This document shows, piece after piece, positions 1 to 11,215 of a stretch of 64,000 nt of DNA (position 1 is the first letter of the stretch; each line of letters starts with the position of its first letter). Position numbers and translations under genes: made by a program. The DNA lies in the NCBI GenBank assembly GCA_014905825.1, contig JACGCN010000002.1, positions 3,100,001 through 3,164,000 on the forward strand, in the 5' to 3' direction. A model generated the notes under the pieces. The model searched no databases, was not told where the DNA came from, and saw only the letters and a program-made list of their open reading frames with translations. This DNA is from Lyophyllum atratum. Lineage: Eukaryota > Basidiomycota > Agaricomycetes > Agaricales > Lyophyllaceae.

Positions 1-3000
1 TAGGCATAGAGTGGTATGAGTTGAAGCTAACGGATGCATATCCCCAAGAAAATTGTGTATGGTTGAACCGACTCGGTTTTTTCTTTTCTCTGCACCACCA
101 CCTTCGGGAAGGGAGACTTCATGCTCAAATTGGTATGCCTCGGCATCGTGAAGCTCGTCAGAACCTGCAGTGATGTCTGTACGGCCTTTGATGCGAGTAC
201 ATCTGGAAACCCAGTCATATAGAGCCATAGATTCAAGCTCAGGAGCACGATACATATAATCATAGACAGGTGAGAGCCCAACCACTCGCCCGTTGCGCCG
301 AATCAGTACCACTCGCTCAGGCAGACGACTATGCTTGTGTTCCTGGTCCGGAAATGCAGCCAATACTTCATTCACGTAGCTCTGCCAGTAAAAATGTTGA
401 AACTCATGGCTAGTATAATGATCAGGATTGCCAAGGAGGTACAAGCATATCATCGGCGAGCCCATCTCCAACTTTGTCGTGAGTGAGTTCACTATTTTTG
501 TCATTAGAGATCTTGCCTTCTCCTGCCGCGGGGCAGATCCGCCCAATACCTCCGTGTTCTTTTGAAAAATTGAACGTACAGTCTCGAATATGACGCAGGT
601 TTTCAATGAGGTCTTCGTAACGTATTTAGTGACATAGTACATAACACCTTTGATAGCCGTCCCCGACCGCAGGCTTGTTACATCGGTGTTGCATCGGAAA
701 AGATAAGTAACCGTTGACGACACTGTATTCATCCATTCCTCTAACTTCTTTATATGCAGAGAGCCAGTTGCAGGATCAACCTCTGTTTCCTTGAAGATAG
801 GTCGAGGGAACCGCCCACGGCAAACACCCCATTTGTTATCCAAGCATCCGGCATACTGCTTTGCCTTGTTTTGAGAGCCATCTCGGTTAATAGTTGATCT
901 GCAGGTATGGATATTGGACTTGAATAATATGTCATCAACAGTAAATTTAAAGCGGGACCACCATGAATTTACACGCTCACACCGTTCACAAGCCATGCAA
1001 CATTCAGCACATTTATCTGGAGGTGATTCAGGTAATAATTGCGTAGGGTCTTGATACCCAGGCTCCTTGGATGCGGCGTCAACAGCAGCACTAACTTCAT
1101 CCATTGTCCCAGTACTAAATTCACCTTGGTGAGCGGCTTCCAGGTACTGAACTAGTGCCTGCTGAAAGGGTGAACTTGGGTCCATTATTGCTTTACGCGC
1201 CTCCTCAGGCGTCAGACCATTTCTGATCCAGAGGAGGAGATGAAGATGCAAGGTCAAACGTCCTTGCTGCTCTACTGTTCCATAATAAGCTGAGGTATCG
1301 CCATAGATGCCGGGATGATCTGGACCGAACCCCAATACATGCTTTATGAATTGTTTTACCATGAAGTCAAAGAAACGGGCTGCAGCAACAGGGTTTTTGG
1401 AAATAAGTCGGAAGCGCTTGTCATAAGTCCTAATCATTGGTTCAAAGGACTCTTTTTCATCTGCAAAATATAGACATATGGGATGAGACATATCGGAGGG
1501 TGACAAGGTGATGTACCACGAAGGAGCCCCTTGATTAGCGACCAGAGACCAGATTTCATTCCTCATATATTTCTTGCTAGAAATAGAGCCGTCCACCTTC
1601 CCGCCGACATGGTCCAAGTCCCTAATGACTTGAAAACATGCCTTTTCATCTACAGTCGCGGGTTTCACTACATCTCCACGTGCCATTCTCTTTGCTATAT
1701 CTCCAAGGACATCTTGATTTACATTCAAAAGACGTTCAGTAATATCATGAAAATTCTTTGATTCCACAGCCAGGTACCCACCCGTAGAAGCTGCCTTGAT
1801 TTGACGATGGCTAAAGGCAGCAAATGGAAATGAAAGGTCAGTCTGAAAACGCTTGTCGTGATACATCAGTAAATACTTCTTATGTGCATCGTCGGATAGG
1901 GATGTAGAGCCTACACCACCCAAACCATAAGGGAACAGCCAAGGAAACATTTGCGGGTACAAGTCAGGATTTTTATAAATAGACTCCGTCTTGTTGTGTT
2001 GTCCTACTCGAAGGGCCTTCCCTCCTGAGTTCCAATGCTCCATCGCCATGCCCTTGAGAGCCTCAACAGACGCTGCACCAAGCTGATCACCTGTCAAACC
2101 ATGTACTATGAATGGACACTCACCAGCTTCCACACCCTCATCTTCACCCTTGTCGTGGATACTTGTCGCTTCAGTAATCTTATTCGTATTGCTCTCGCGA
2201 TAAACGATGGAGACGATAGGAGAGTCTTCAGGATACTGCGACAAGTTCTCATCAGATATACTGACGTCAGCATAATCGGGATGGTTCAAGACAAGCCATT
2301 CCAGTGCAAGTTTGACCTCATTCCTTCGGACAAGAACGGGAGAACGCTTGAACTCCTCTTCTGTGGGTTTGCAAGGCCCAGTGAATAGAATAGCAAGGAC
2401 ATCATCCATATCATCCACAGGTGGGGGAAGCACGTCATACACCTTTGGAACTGGTGATTCAAATGCCACAAGATGTGCAGTCATTTTGCGACGACCAGAA
2501 GAAGCCACACGCACAAAATTACAGTTATGTCGCACCCGTGCAACCAAGAGCTTCTCCATATAAGTAAGACGGGGTAAAACATCAGGTACGTTGCCCAGCC
2601 ATAATCCATTCGCCAAAGCTAACGGGGGAATATTTCCCTGCCGAATGCACTCCCTGCAATCATCACAAACTCGGTTACATGAGTAATCCAGAACCGGGCC
2701 TTTGTGACCACGCACCTTCTGCTTTGCAGTATTACGCTCCACTCTAGTTACACCAGGCACTTCCAATATACGAAGCAAACGTTTTATGGACTTCAGAGGG
2801 CTTAATTGGACAACCGGCCTTAATCTCCCACAAACAGCGCAGCCTGCTTCTTCCAAAACATTGGGGGCAGAGGCCGCGCAGAAGTCCCTAACTATCTCTC
2901 GAGTAAGGTCAGGGCTCAAGGGTGAAGGAGGAAATGGTGTGTTATCACCTTCGGAACTAACACGGCCTGCTAATGAGGCCTTGGCTATCCGCTTATTCTT

Positions 3001-4409
3001 CATGGAGAGTCTATTTTTTTCTATCGGAGCAGGCTTGGCTGCAAAGACACTAAAACTGAGGGTGCATGCAACGCAGTTATGATGCTTGAACAGCGAATGA
3101 AGATCATTCAGATATGTACAAGAAGATGTGACGAGATCGTGTCGTCGTGCAACCTTCCTAATGCTAGTCATAGGTAAAGATAACACAAGCTCATGAACTG
3201 GCATTTTTGTATGCACAAATCCTTTATCCGTGGGATATTTTAAGAGGCCAATACCATCAACATGGTCTATGTATGTGAAAGTATAACGATCTGTAGAGCC
3301 AACAAATTTGCTGACCATGTAGGGTTCTAAGTCCTGAAAGGAGAACGAAGACCCCTTTTTGCCTCCCCCAACAGGTAATATGGCAGGTAGAACGGAAACT
3401 TGAGACATGCCCAACTTACGAGGCGCAGGACCAGCAACAGCACACAAGCTCGGACAAAATGATAGGTAAACTGAAAGCGTGCAAGATATCAAGATGTACC
3501 ATGGCAAAAACTTCCTATTGAAAACACCAGACAGGGAGGAGTGTTTGAAAGTGCGTAAGCGAGTATGGCGAATACCACTACGGGCAAGTTGCGACCTAAA
3601 ACCAGCCACAAAGTCATGGCCGTTCATCAAGCCGCGCTGCATTAACCATTGTATGAGCAAACAAGCAGCATAGATATCCTTACGCGGAAGGCAATATATG
3701 TTGAGAGATAAGTTGAGCAACGATTGATAGTAAAGAAGGATAGAATATGACGCTTTGTCATGAGACATATGCCGGACGAGGGCAAACAAAAAACGACACA
3801 CCACGCCTAGCAACTTGACCAATTCATGAAAAAAAGACGCATGAATGACCCACGAATCTTTAGGTGGTGCAACAAGCACTTCCAGGCTACCAACAACAAG
3901 CGAGACAATACAAGATGTAGGCGAAGTATAGGTAGGCGATGGGGGAGTGATATAAACCAAAGGGATCCTGAGATCCCCAGTACGGGTGTGGTAAGCCAAA
4001 GGCTCGTAGGCACAACAGTGACCTAGGTGGTACCCAAATCGGGCGAAGACATCCGTATTAGATGCCTCCAGAGAACTGCATGTGCAGCAGGTAAAAGTCG
4101 TAGGACTGGCCCCAAAACTCTGGAGAGCAGCAAGTTAAGCAAGCAAGCTTTTCATGAGTAGATAGTACGCACCATGGGCAAAGACCCGCTCTGTACAGCA
4201 CTGCGACATGATCTGGTAGCAGGTCCCGAATCTCCAAGACTGCAAACACAAATTAGGAAACAAACGCCGAAAAAAGCACAAACATACAGTGGAGTGGGGG
4301 GCTGCCTGAGAAGACCAGCTTTTGCCAACGATAGACAAAGAGTGAAACACAGCAGTAGAGGAACGAGTCGCATGACTTGAGGGTCAAGGGATTTGCTAGG
4401 AGGCGCCAT
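1..4409 (-). CDS. Helitron Rep protein (DUF6570 + Helitron-like N domain), 3' end outside window
   Basis: This is the replicase part of a rolling-circle (Helitron) DNA transposon. Model: 4409-4288, 4239-4173, then an exon open without a stop from 4119 to base 1. Only the long exon is certain; the first two small exons are joined by GT-AG signals and phase. Seen: a Cys-rich block with CDDCREC near residue 550, followed by the DUF6570 signature LANGLWLGNVP. The HUH metal-binding motif is LTLHLHLLLW at 1228-1257. The two-tyrosine motif is YYVTKYVTK at 613-639, near residues 1225-1229. A second Cys cluster (CAECCMACERC) lies at about 980-1020. In Helitrons the HUH His pair binds metal and the Tyr residues attack DNA. 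The Pif1-type helicase half is expected to the left, outside the window. More than 1,400 codons are open with no stop, so the element may be young or intact. Confidence 0.92.
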
Positions 4410-5060
4410 GGGTTCGACGGCGCCTCTCGAAAATGTTGGTCTTCTCACATGACCAATATGTCCACGGTCACAGGAAAGCACATCAACAATAACACCCAGG
4501 GCGCCGTCCCGCTGCAAAGCCCGCTACTTTTGGTCTGTCTAGTGTCGCTTTGACCCAGTCGGACAGAGGGCCGCAAGAATGCAGCGACCGAAAGCTTACA
4601 CTTTCGTCGCTGCGTTCTTGCGCAGGGGCCTGACAGACATATAACGTGATATCTCAGCCGACGTAAAAGGCGAGGGCTGTGTAAGCTGACGCAATCCATA
4701 TGCCATTAAATACGAGTACAGGGGGCTCACGAAAGAGGAGAGGGCTGTATGTGCTGACGCGACATGGACGCGACAGACCCCACGAGCAGGTGAAGCTACC
4801 CACGATCACATGTACGAGTGTACGGCGGCGTTTAGTGTTTAAACGGAAGAGTTGGAGAGAAACCCCACTACTAAAGTAGCGGGTACACCACGGCGTCCAC
4901 GCGAAGGCTTCATTCGTTGTCAGTCAGAGATTCAGAGTAAGGAACCAAAGTAGCTGTCAAGGATCGCCACATCAATACACAGTCCAAGGCAAGCATGCAT
5001 TTTAAGACAAGTATGAGATACATCTGGCAACTGGCGATATTATTATTTGGTACCATAACC
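4410..5060. other. Upstream flank of the Helitron gene, no gene seen
   Basis: No convincing exon lies here. It holds a near-perfect hairpin (4572-4622) and a pair of direct repeats around GAGGGCTGT...GCTGACGC at about 4670 and 4737. It probably contains the 5' terminus and promoter of the Helitron, but no terminus could be fixed. Confidence 0.4.
4572..4622. repeat. 22-23 bp inverted repeat, hairpin-forming
   Basis: Left arm 4572-4594 and right arm 4601-4622 are reverse complements except for about two positions, with a 6-nt loop. The arms start with CGCAAGAA and end with TTCTTGCG. It lies about 160 bp upstream of the Helitron start. Helitron 3' ends carry hairpins, but this is on the 5' side, so it may belong to another element. 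Confidence 0.75.
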
Positions 5061-5930
5061 TTAGCTGTTGACGTCCATTTCTTCTGCACGGGCAACTGAA
5101 GGAAGATAACCATTGCGGTAGGATGATAGGCCCGAGGAATCAGAAGGCAAGAAAAAAAATCTAAAAAACGCAAACGCACCTTCTTGATTGAAAACGAAAC
5201 CACCGCCATCATATAAGAAGGTGAATGGCCCCCTGCAAAACCATTCATGGTTTCCGAGAATGTAGCAGTACTCGCATCGATGGAAGTCGTATACTGTAGA
5301 AAGAACGGTGAGGCCAAGAGCCATATAGTCAGGAGGGGGAGCGGGTTAAGCACTGGCAGTACAGACTTAGCCGCTCAATATCGCCGTAGTCCTCTGTGAT
5401 ATCAATGAGCTGAGTCACCAACCACGTCATGTGGTCTGAAGGCAAGGGGAATAGTGAGTATGAATAACACAGATAGGCGACTGTAAAGACTAGCCCTCCC
5501 ATTCAGTGTAATGATCGTCGTCGAAGCAGGAAGGCTCTCCACCAGCCTGCAGATTGTCGTGAAATTCACGCATCTCATGATCCATATCAACTAAAGAACG
5601 CCCATGAATCACAAGACAAATTAGCAGAGAAAGAGACAAACCCATGAACTCAATCGACGGGAAGTCTTCAATAGACTCATCATTGAGGGTAGTAGGCGTG
5701 GCAGCGGTCGCGTTTTCAGATGTAGTATCTGAAAACAGCAAAGTTAACGGTAAGCAAACAAGAGAAAATAGCACATAGCACATGGTGTGCGAAAGAAACT
5801 CGTGCCAAGCGTGTCCAATATTATAAAAGACGAAGACATAATCCAAACGATCAAGGCCGACGTAACGGCCTAATGAAAGGAAAGGCACCTTCACCAGCCA
5901 AGCAAAAAATGGAGGGTGCGTACCATCCAT
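5061..5930 (-). CDS. Hypothetical multi-exon gene, poorly resolved
   Basis: I do not recognise this gene. Several minus-strand stretches look like exons. One is an acidic segment around 5640-5735 (DTTSENATAATPTTLNDES), preceded by a good acceptor (TTTTCAG). It is joined through a 50-bp intron to a segment ending DDDHYTEWEG near 5497. Another is YDFHRCEYCYILGNHEWF, near 5270-5320, with a GTGCGT donor and TTCAG acceptor leading to a tail ending EEMDVNS at 5061. A stop after EWEG means these may be two genes or a decayed one. No domain was recognised, although the C-H-C-rich segment could bind metal. It lies between the Helitron and the TET-like gene on the same strand, in transposon-rich surroundings. 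Confidence 0.35.
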
Positions 5931-6263
5931 GCCAAAGCCTAGTAGACGGAGTAAAGATGAAAGAAAGCTGGGGAAGAAGCAAGAGAAGGAACAGACGTAA
6001 AATCCCTCTTCTAAAGATCAATGGTCTAGGTGTGTGCACAAACAGCTTTCCACACAGAACAACAACACGTACTCCCGTTGCGTGCCCTCAAATATATTCA
6101 GGCAGCTGATCAGAATAAATGATTGCATTAACGACAAGTTACAACTGTTGACTCAACTAAACCATTCATGACAGGATTACAAAGGACCTATTCATTCATT
6201 AGGCATATTAATCTTTACATAGGTAGAAACAAGGCACGAGATACATGAAAGAAGTCGCGATTA

Positions 6264-7533
6264 CTAAGTGCGAAACCTTGGGTCTCCGTGCAATACCTCA
6301 AAATCAGATTGCCTGACCCACCCAGAGCCACCCAATTCAAGGAAATCCAGAACATTCTTGCGCATGTAATGCGCCACACAAACACGCTCACCGCCCTCCC
6401 ACTCCATCATTCTATGTCTGAGAATATTACCGCACAGATTCACAACGGTGCAGGGATGGTACGACAGACGGAGGCCGATGTCGGGAAACTCAAGGTAAGC
6501 GGCCGTAAAAGGACCGACGCTGGCAAGAGAGTCATACCAACAGGCACGGCTGAACCTATCCGTGTGGGGAACGGTGAGGCGATTGGCAATCACTGAAATC
6601 CCCGTATACACAGAAGGCCAGCAAGAAGCGATTTTCTGAGTTTCGGGAAGCTCTCGGATCTTAGATAAGGCTGCAGAGGCATCGTCGTAGAGACGAGGAT
6701 GGGTGATGGAAAGGATACTGTTGAGAATGATTTCAGCGGGCGCAATCTCTCGAAGCCACTCTTCAGCCGCAGCGAACTCTCTAAGGTTCAAAGACGGCTT
6801 TAGAGAGCTAGACTTTGACTGTTGCAAAAAGGCATCAATAAAAAGCGCATACTCATTAAAACAGACACACCGAATGACCTGTTCCGTACCATCCTGATGA
6901 GAAATTCACAGCACCTGGCATGACGGTGGGTTCAGAAAGAGGAGGGTAACGGTAGCTATCCTCAGCCACCCGCCAGTTGGACGATCGTGACTCCTTGACG
7001 CTTGCATTCAAAAGATCGTTTAACAATGAGGAGGCATCAAAAAGTTGATCCTTCGAGCCAAAAGTCTGAGCAGACGATGGCGTAGATGACTTAGCACATA
7101 CCTGTATTCTCCTGGGCAATATGTTTGGTAAGTACCAAAGTACGATGATCCCGGACTGATCGACGATCGTAGCAGGGGCGTCAATGTGGCCAAGTTCACA
7201 ATGCTGGAACAATTGCGGTCTCATCGCAGGTGTTGTGTCTGCATAGTGTTCAATGTCCCAGCTGAGATAGACTAGGCCACAGAGTGAGACGGCAGAGAAT
7301 TGTTGATCGGAAATGCCATACTTACTTGGATTAAGCAATGCCCGTGACATGACTTGAAGCGCTCGATGCTCACTATCTTGTTTATCAGAGCGCCTTCTGA
7401 TACGATTTTTTGGTGAAATAGTTGATGGTTTGCGGAGGTCTGCATTGGCCTGAGACTCAGCAGTAATGGGCGCAGAGAGACGAGAGGAAAGATGCTTAAC
7501 AAAAGCGTCACGAAATCGAGCAACATCGTCCAT
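6264..7533 (-). CDS. TET/JBP-like Fe(II)/2-oxoglutarate-dependent dioxygenase
   Basis: Two exons, 7533-6871 and 6818-6264, joined by a 52-bp phase-0 intron (GTGTGT...CAACAG), give about 405 aa. The C-terminal half fits the Tet-like 2OG-Fe(II) oxygenase fold found in expanded basidiomycete families. Seen: HTD near residues 306-308 (the HxD iron ligands), the segment GLRLSYHPCTVVNLCGN, the distal His in ILRHRM (about residue 356), and an Arg in AHYMRKN (about 374) suited to hold 2-oxoglutarate. The family oxidises 5-methylcytosine or thymine in DNA; the actual substrate here is unknown. Fungal members are known to travel with transposons, and this one abuts a hAT remnant. The start at 7533 was chosen because the upstream in-frame ATG (7605) lies in the hAT-like end. 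A 36-bp GTATGT...CTCAG stretch inside exon 1 could be spliced out without changing frame. Confidence 0.72.
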
Positions 7534-7846
7534 ATCTAGGCTTTCGAGGTCCGGTTGCACCAACCGAAAAAGACCGCAACCTGACCAGACCGCGGCCGGA
7601 AACAACCGGACCGGTTGCGGTTGCGGCTGATTTCCAAAGCCCGCGGTTGTAGTGCTGCCGAAGTTCAGTTCAGTGCGGTTCTCGACCTCTTCATAGAGAA
7701 CTAGAACTAGAACTGCGTTGCCTCTGGTAGAACTGAACTGGAACTAGGATTGAACCAAGAGAACCGATTATAAAAGGTTCAGTCCGGTTCAGAACTAGTT
7801 CGGACCATCAAACCGTTAGATATAAATTTCTAACAATCTAAATATG

Positions 7847-8089
7847 CTATACAACATTGATACTCCATTCCTTTGGCTCGTGAGTAGCAGCCTCCTCCGA
7901 AGCACTGATGATCCCGTTCTTATACGCACTCTTAAGAAGCTGGAGGCTTTCAAAGGTGACAGGGTCAAGCGAGTTACGAAGCTTGGTACCCGTCAGACCA
8001 GCACTTGAGAATGCACGTTCAGAGGGAACAGACGACCCCTGGATAGCGAGATAGTCCAAGTGAATGGTGACGAGTGGGTAGTGGATGTG
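7847..8089 (-). pseudogene. hAT transposase C-terminal dimerisation domain fragment
   Basis: The frame reading IHLDYLAIQGSSVPSERAFS followed by GLTGTKLRNSL is the classic hAT family C-terminal dimerisation region (DYL-x-I-P/Q-x-S-S-V-x-S-E-R-x-F-S). The frame is closed just upstream by a stop near 8096, exactly where the 161-bp repeat array begins, so the rest of the transposase is missing. In active elements this domain mediates transposase multimerisation. The start ATG at 8059 is only the first Met of the remnant. Confidence 0.85.
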
Positions 8090-8091
8090 CT

Positions 8092-9165
8092 ATTTCGGCT
8101 TTTGAGCCCAAATCGCGGCTGAACGCAGCGTCGGCGGCGTTTTTACACAACATAATCGTATTCCCTGCATAAATTCGTGTCAGAATAAGTCCGCAATCAT
8201 GAAGTAGGGTTGAAAACTCACCATAGTGGACCATGTTCTCCTCATGGTACCTGTTTCGACTTTTGAGCCCAAATCGCGGCTGAACGCAGCGTCGGCGGCG
8301 TTTTTACACAACATAATCGTATTCCCTGCATAAATTCGTGTCAGAATAAGTCCGCAATCATGAAGTAGGGTTGAAAACTCACCATAGTGGACCATGTTCT
8401 CCTCATGGTACCTGTTTCGACTTTTGAGCCCAAATCGCGGCTGAACGCAGCGTCGGCGGCGTTTTCGAACGACATGATCGTATTCTATGCATGAATTCGT
8501 GTCAGAATAAGTCCGCAATCATGAAGTAGGGTTGAAAACTCACCATAGTGGACCATGTTGTCCTCAATGTACCTATTTCGACTTTTGAGCCCAAATCGCG
8601 GCTGAACGCAGCGTCGGCGGCGTTTTTACACAACATAATCGTATTCCCTGCATAAATTCGTGTCAGAATAAGTCCGCAATCATGAAGTAGGGTTGAAAAC
8701 TCACCATAGTGGACCATGTTCTCCTCATGGTACCTATTTCGACTTTTGAGCCCAAATCGCGGCTGAACGCAGCGTCGGCGGCGTTTTCGAACGACATGAT
8801 CGTATTCTATGCATGAATTCGTGTCAGAATAAGTCCGCAATCATGAAGTAGGGTTGAAAACTCACCATAGTGGACCATGTTGTCCTCATTGTACCTATTT
8901 CGACTTTTGAGCCCAAATCGCGGCTGAACGCAGCGTCGGCGGCGTTTTTACACAACATAATCGTATTCCCTGCATAAATTCGTGTCAGAATAAGTCCGCA
9001 ATCATGAAGTAGGGTTGAAAACTCACCATAGTGGACCATGTTCTCCTCATGGTACCTGTTTCGACTTTTGAGCCCAAAACGCGGCTGAACGCAGCGTCCG
9101 CGGCGTTTTTAAACAACATAATCGTATTCCCTGCATAAAGTCGTGTCAGAATAAGTCCGGAATCA
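8092..9165. repeat. 161-bp tandem satellite, seven copies
   Basis: The string TTTGAGCCCAAATCGCGG recurs at 8101, 8262, 8423, 8584, 8745, 8906 and, diverged, 9067, an exact 161-bp period. Two subtypes can be told apart by the segment after GGCGTTTT: one continues ACACAACATAATCG, the other CGAACGACATGATCG (copies 3 and 5). The order is A-A-B-A-B-A-A', so part of the array has a 322-bp higher-order unit. Open frames across it are by-products of the repetition, not a gene. The last copy diverges most. Confidence 0.95.
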
Positions 9166-9721
9166 TGAAGGTTGCCGTTGCATCCTTGCTCGTAAGTTTC
9201 ACAACCGGTCGACGCTGCGGTTGCGCCCAAAATGGGCCAACAACCGGACCGGACCGGACTTCGAAATATCCATGTTGTCTTGTTGAAGCGTCCCGAGAGT
9301 GGAACGGTCACGTGGTGTCAGGTTCTGAAAGCCACGTCAAAGTACAACTTCCTATCCGTCACCACGACATTGCAGCACAGACAAACGGTGGCCGTGCCTA
9401 GCGGCGCCTTGCGAGTCCAATTCTCGTAGGGAGCCACCCTGCTGCTTAGTCTCTTACCCCCCTTCTTTGACATCAACTCAGTCCTGTTTCCTCCCCCACT
9501 TCATTATCTTATTATTCCTCAGCAAGACTGGACCTCGGGACCGTGCCTCGGGGGGCTGAAATTACGCCAGCAAGTTTCAGCATGCGGGCCTTCGTCATCA
9601 GTGATGGCTTGAGTCCCAAAGATGTGTTTCAAGCAACTGCCACGTCATGGGCTGATATCCAATTTTACAGCTGTTATCGACCTAAACTACTGGGCAAGCG
9701 CGTACATGGACTACAACTAAC
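9166..9721 (+). other. Flank with possible first exon of the mini-intron array
   Basis: A possible exon starts at ATG 9543 or 9582 and reads MRAFVISDGLSPKDVFQAT, ending in CTAAC before a GTAAGT donor at 9722. It leads directly into the mini-intron array. No domain is recognised. The sequence 9259-9540 holds nothing else supportable. Confidence 0.3.
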
Positions 9722-10163
9722 GTAAGTTTTCTTCTTCTGACGCGCAAATTACTGATGCTGTTTTGGTCAGGCACGGTTATCCTCTTGTATGCGAGGTACA
9801 GGCGCCCATGATCTGGAATTATCAAGGTAAGTCTTTTTGTTCCGACATGCCGCTTACTGACGATGTTTCTCTTAGCCAGTGCTATCGTTGCTTACGCCAC
9901 GGGGCACCCATGCCCCTATGCTTTTAATAGTAAGTTTTTATGTTCCACCGCGCTGTTACTGACACTGTTTCTCCTAGCCATAGCGTGCCGGCGCCCACGC
10001 CCTTAGATTTTCAAAGTAAGTCTTCGCATTCCGATCTGCCATTTACTGATATTGTTTTTATTAGCCACTGTTGCTTACACAATGTACGGGGGCCCATGCC
10101 CTTATTCTTTTGAGGTAAGGTTGTACGTTCTGCCACGCCGTTTGCTGACGCCGTTTCCCTTAG
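9722..10163 (+). repeat. Tandem array of five 48-49 bp introns separated by 38-56 bp mini-exons
   Basis: Introns: 9722-9770, 9827-9875, 9930-9977, 10016-10064 and 10115-10163. Each begins GTAAG(T/G), has a CTGA(C/T) branch site about 20 nt before the end and closes with CAG or TAG. The exons between them (56, 54, 38 and 50 nt) are also related. They mostly start with CC after the acceptor and contain GGCGCCCA or GCACCCATGCCC. Translated, they give similar peptides such as SAIVAYATGHPCPYAFN and TVAYTMYGGPCPYSFE. A further related exon starts at 10164 (KVIVAYTIHGRPTP). The 38-nt exon has a stop in the shared frame and has lost about 12-16 bp, so the whole is either degenerate or that exon is skipped. 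The unit has been duplicated in tandem as exon plus intron. Confidence 0.85.
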
Positions 10164-10292
10164 CCAAAGTTATTGTTGCATACACAATACACGGGCGCCC
10201 AACTCCAGTTGTGTGCGCGGAGTGCGAAGACTGCTGGCGGAACCTGCCCAGTCGACGTGCTTCACCACGCCACCCTCGAGTCAGCATCTTGA

Positions 10293-10798
10293 CCCATGCC
10301 CCTAGCTTGAGGGGCGTTGGGTATCGAGCCTGTTAGGGCTCGTGTCGAGGGCACCTTACAAGGATCGCGCACCTAGTTTGGGGCGCGTGATCTTTGGAGC
10401 CAGTTAGGGCTTCTTTCCTGGCACCTCACCCATGCCCCTAGCTTGAGGGGTGTGGGGTATCGAGCCTGTTAGGGCTCGTGTCGAGGGCGCCTTACCAGGA
10501 TTGCGCGCCTAGTTTGGGGCGGGTGATCTTCGGAGCCAGTTAGGGCTTTGCTTCCCGGCACCTCACCCATTCCCCTAGCTTGAGGGGCGTGGCGTATCAA
10601 GCCTGTTAGGGCTCGTGTTGAGGATGCCTTACCATGATCGCGTGCCCAGTTTGGGGCGTGTGATCTTTGGAGCCAGTTAGGGCATCTTTCCCCGCACCTC
10701 ACCCATGCCCTTAGTTTGAGGGGCACGGTGTATCGAGCCAGTTAGGGCTCGTGTTGAGGATGCCTTACCATGATCGCGCGCCCTGTTTGGGGCCGCGG
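10293..10798. repeat. About 136-bp tandem repeat, four copies
   Basis: CCCAT(G/T)CCC(C/T)TAG recurs at 10293, 10429, 10566 and 10702 (periods 136, 137, 136). Each unit contains two sub-blocks, GAGCC(T/A)GTTAGGGCTCGTG and GGAGCCAGTTAGGGC, which are themselves related. The last copy is partial. It starts where the mini-intron array ends and shares the CCCATGCCC motif with its mini-exons. Confidence 0.93.
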
Positions 10799-10841
10799 TC
10801 CGCAGTACTACTGTATTGACTTTATTTCTTTTTTATTTCTC

Positions 10842-11215
10842 TATTTTCTCCTTTGCTGTGGGGTGGTGCTAAGGCGTCTGAGAGGCATCCGTACACCTTG
10901 CGGTTGCTCTCATATGATGCATGTACGCCACCTCAAAGTCAGCGTACAGTTAATCTTACCAAGCCTTTACTTTTATTTAATTTCTTTCTTTTCTCCTTTG
11001 CTGCGGGGTGGTGCCAAAGCGTCTCAGAGGCATCCGCACAGGTTGCGGTTGCTCTCGTATGACGCGCGTACGCCACCTCAAAATTAGTGTATTTAATTTC
11101 TTTCTTTTCTCCTTTGCTGCGGGGTGGCGCCAAAGCGTCTCAGAAGCAACCGCACAGGTTGCGGTTGCTCTCATATGACGCGCGTACGCCACCTCAAAAT
11201 TAGCGCACAGTCATT
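10842..11215. repeat. Tandem repeat, three copies, period 145 and 116 bp
   Basis: TTTCTCCTTTGCTG(T/C)GGGGTGG recurs at about 10847, 10992 and 11108. It is followed each time by AGCGTCT(G/C)AGA.GC, a GGTTGCGGTTGCTCTC-like block and TACGCCACCTCAAA. The first spacer has an extra ~29 bp pyrimidine-rich stretch. Short frames over it are artefacts. Confidence 0.9.

Larger units (their letters stand above)
7548..9258 (-). mobile_element. Decayed hAT-type DNA transposon
   Basis: Both ends carry GTCCGGTTG-type sequence in opposite orientation: left from about 7548, right ending about 9258 as tandem ACCGG units. This imperfect terminal inverted repeat resembles the Y-rich ends of many hAT elements. 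Inside are a hAT dimerisation-domain fragment (7847-8089) and the 161-bp satellite. Flanking 8-mers, CTTTCGAG and CTTCGAAA, are only loosely alike, so no clear target-site duplication is claimed. Confidence 0.5.

Noticed and set aside
8180..9311. Four overlapping similar minus-strand open frames of 71-112 codons
   Set aside because: They are the same satellite unit read repeatedly; 161 is not a multiple of three and there is no start or splice context.
9166..11215. Possible CRISPR-like array
   Set aside because: Repeats are long (48-161 bp) and contiguous, spacers are related to each other, and the genome is eukaryotic.
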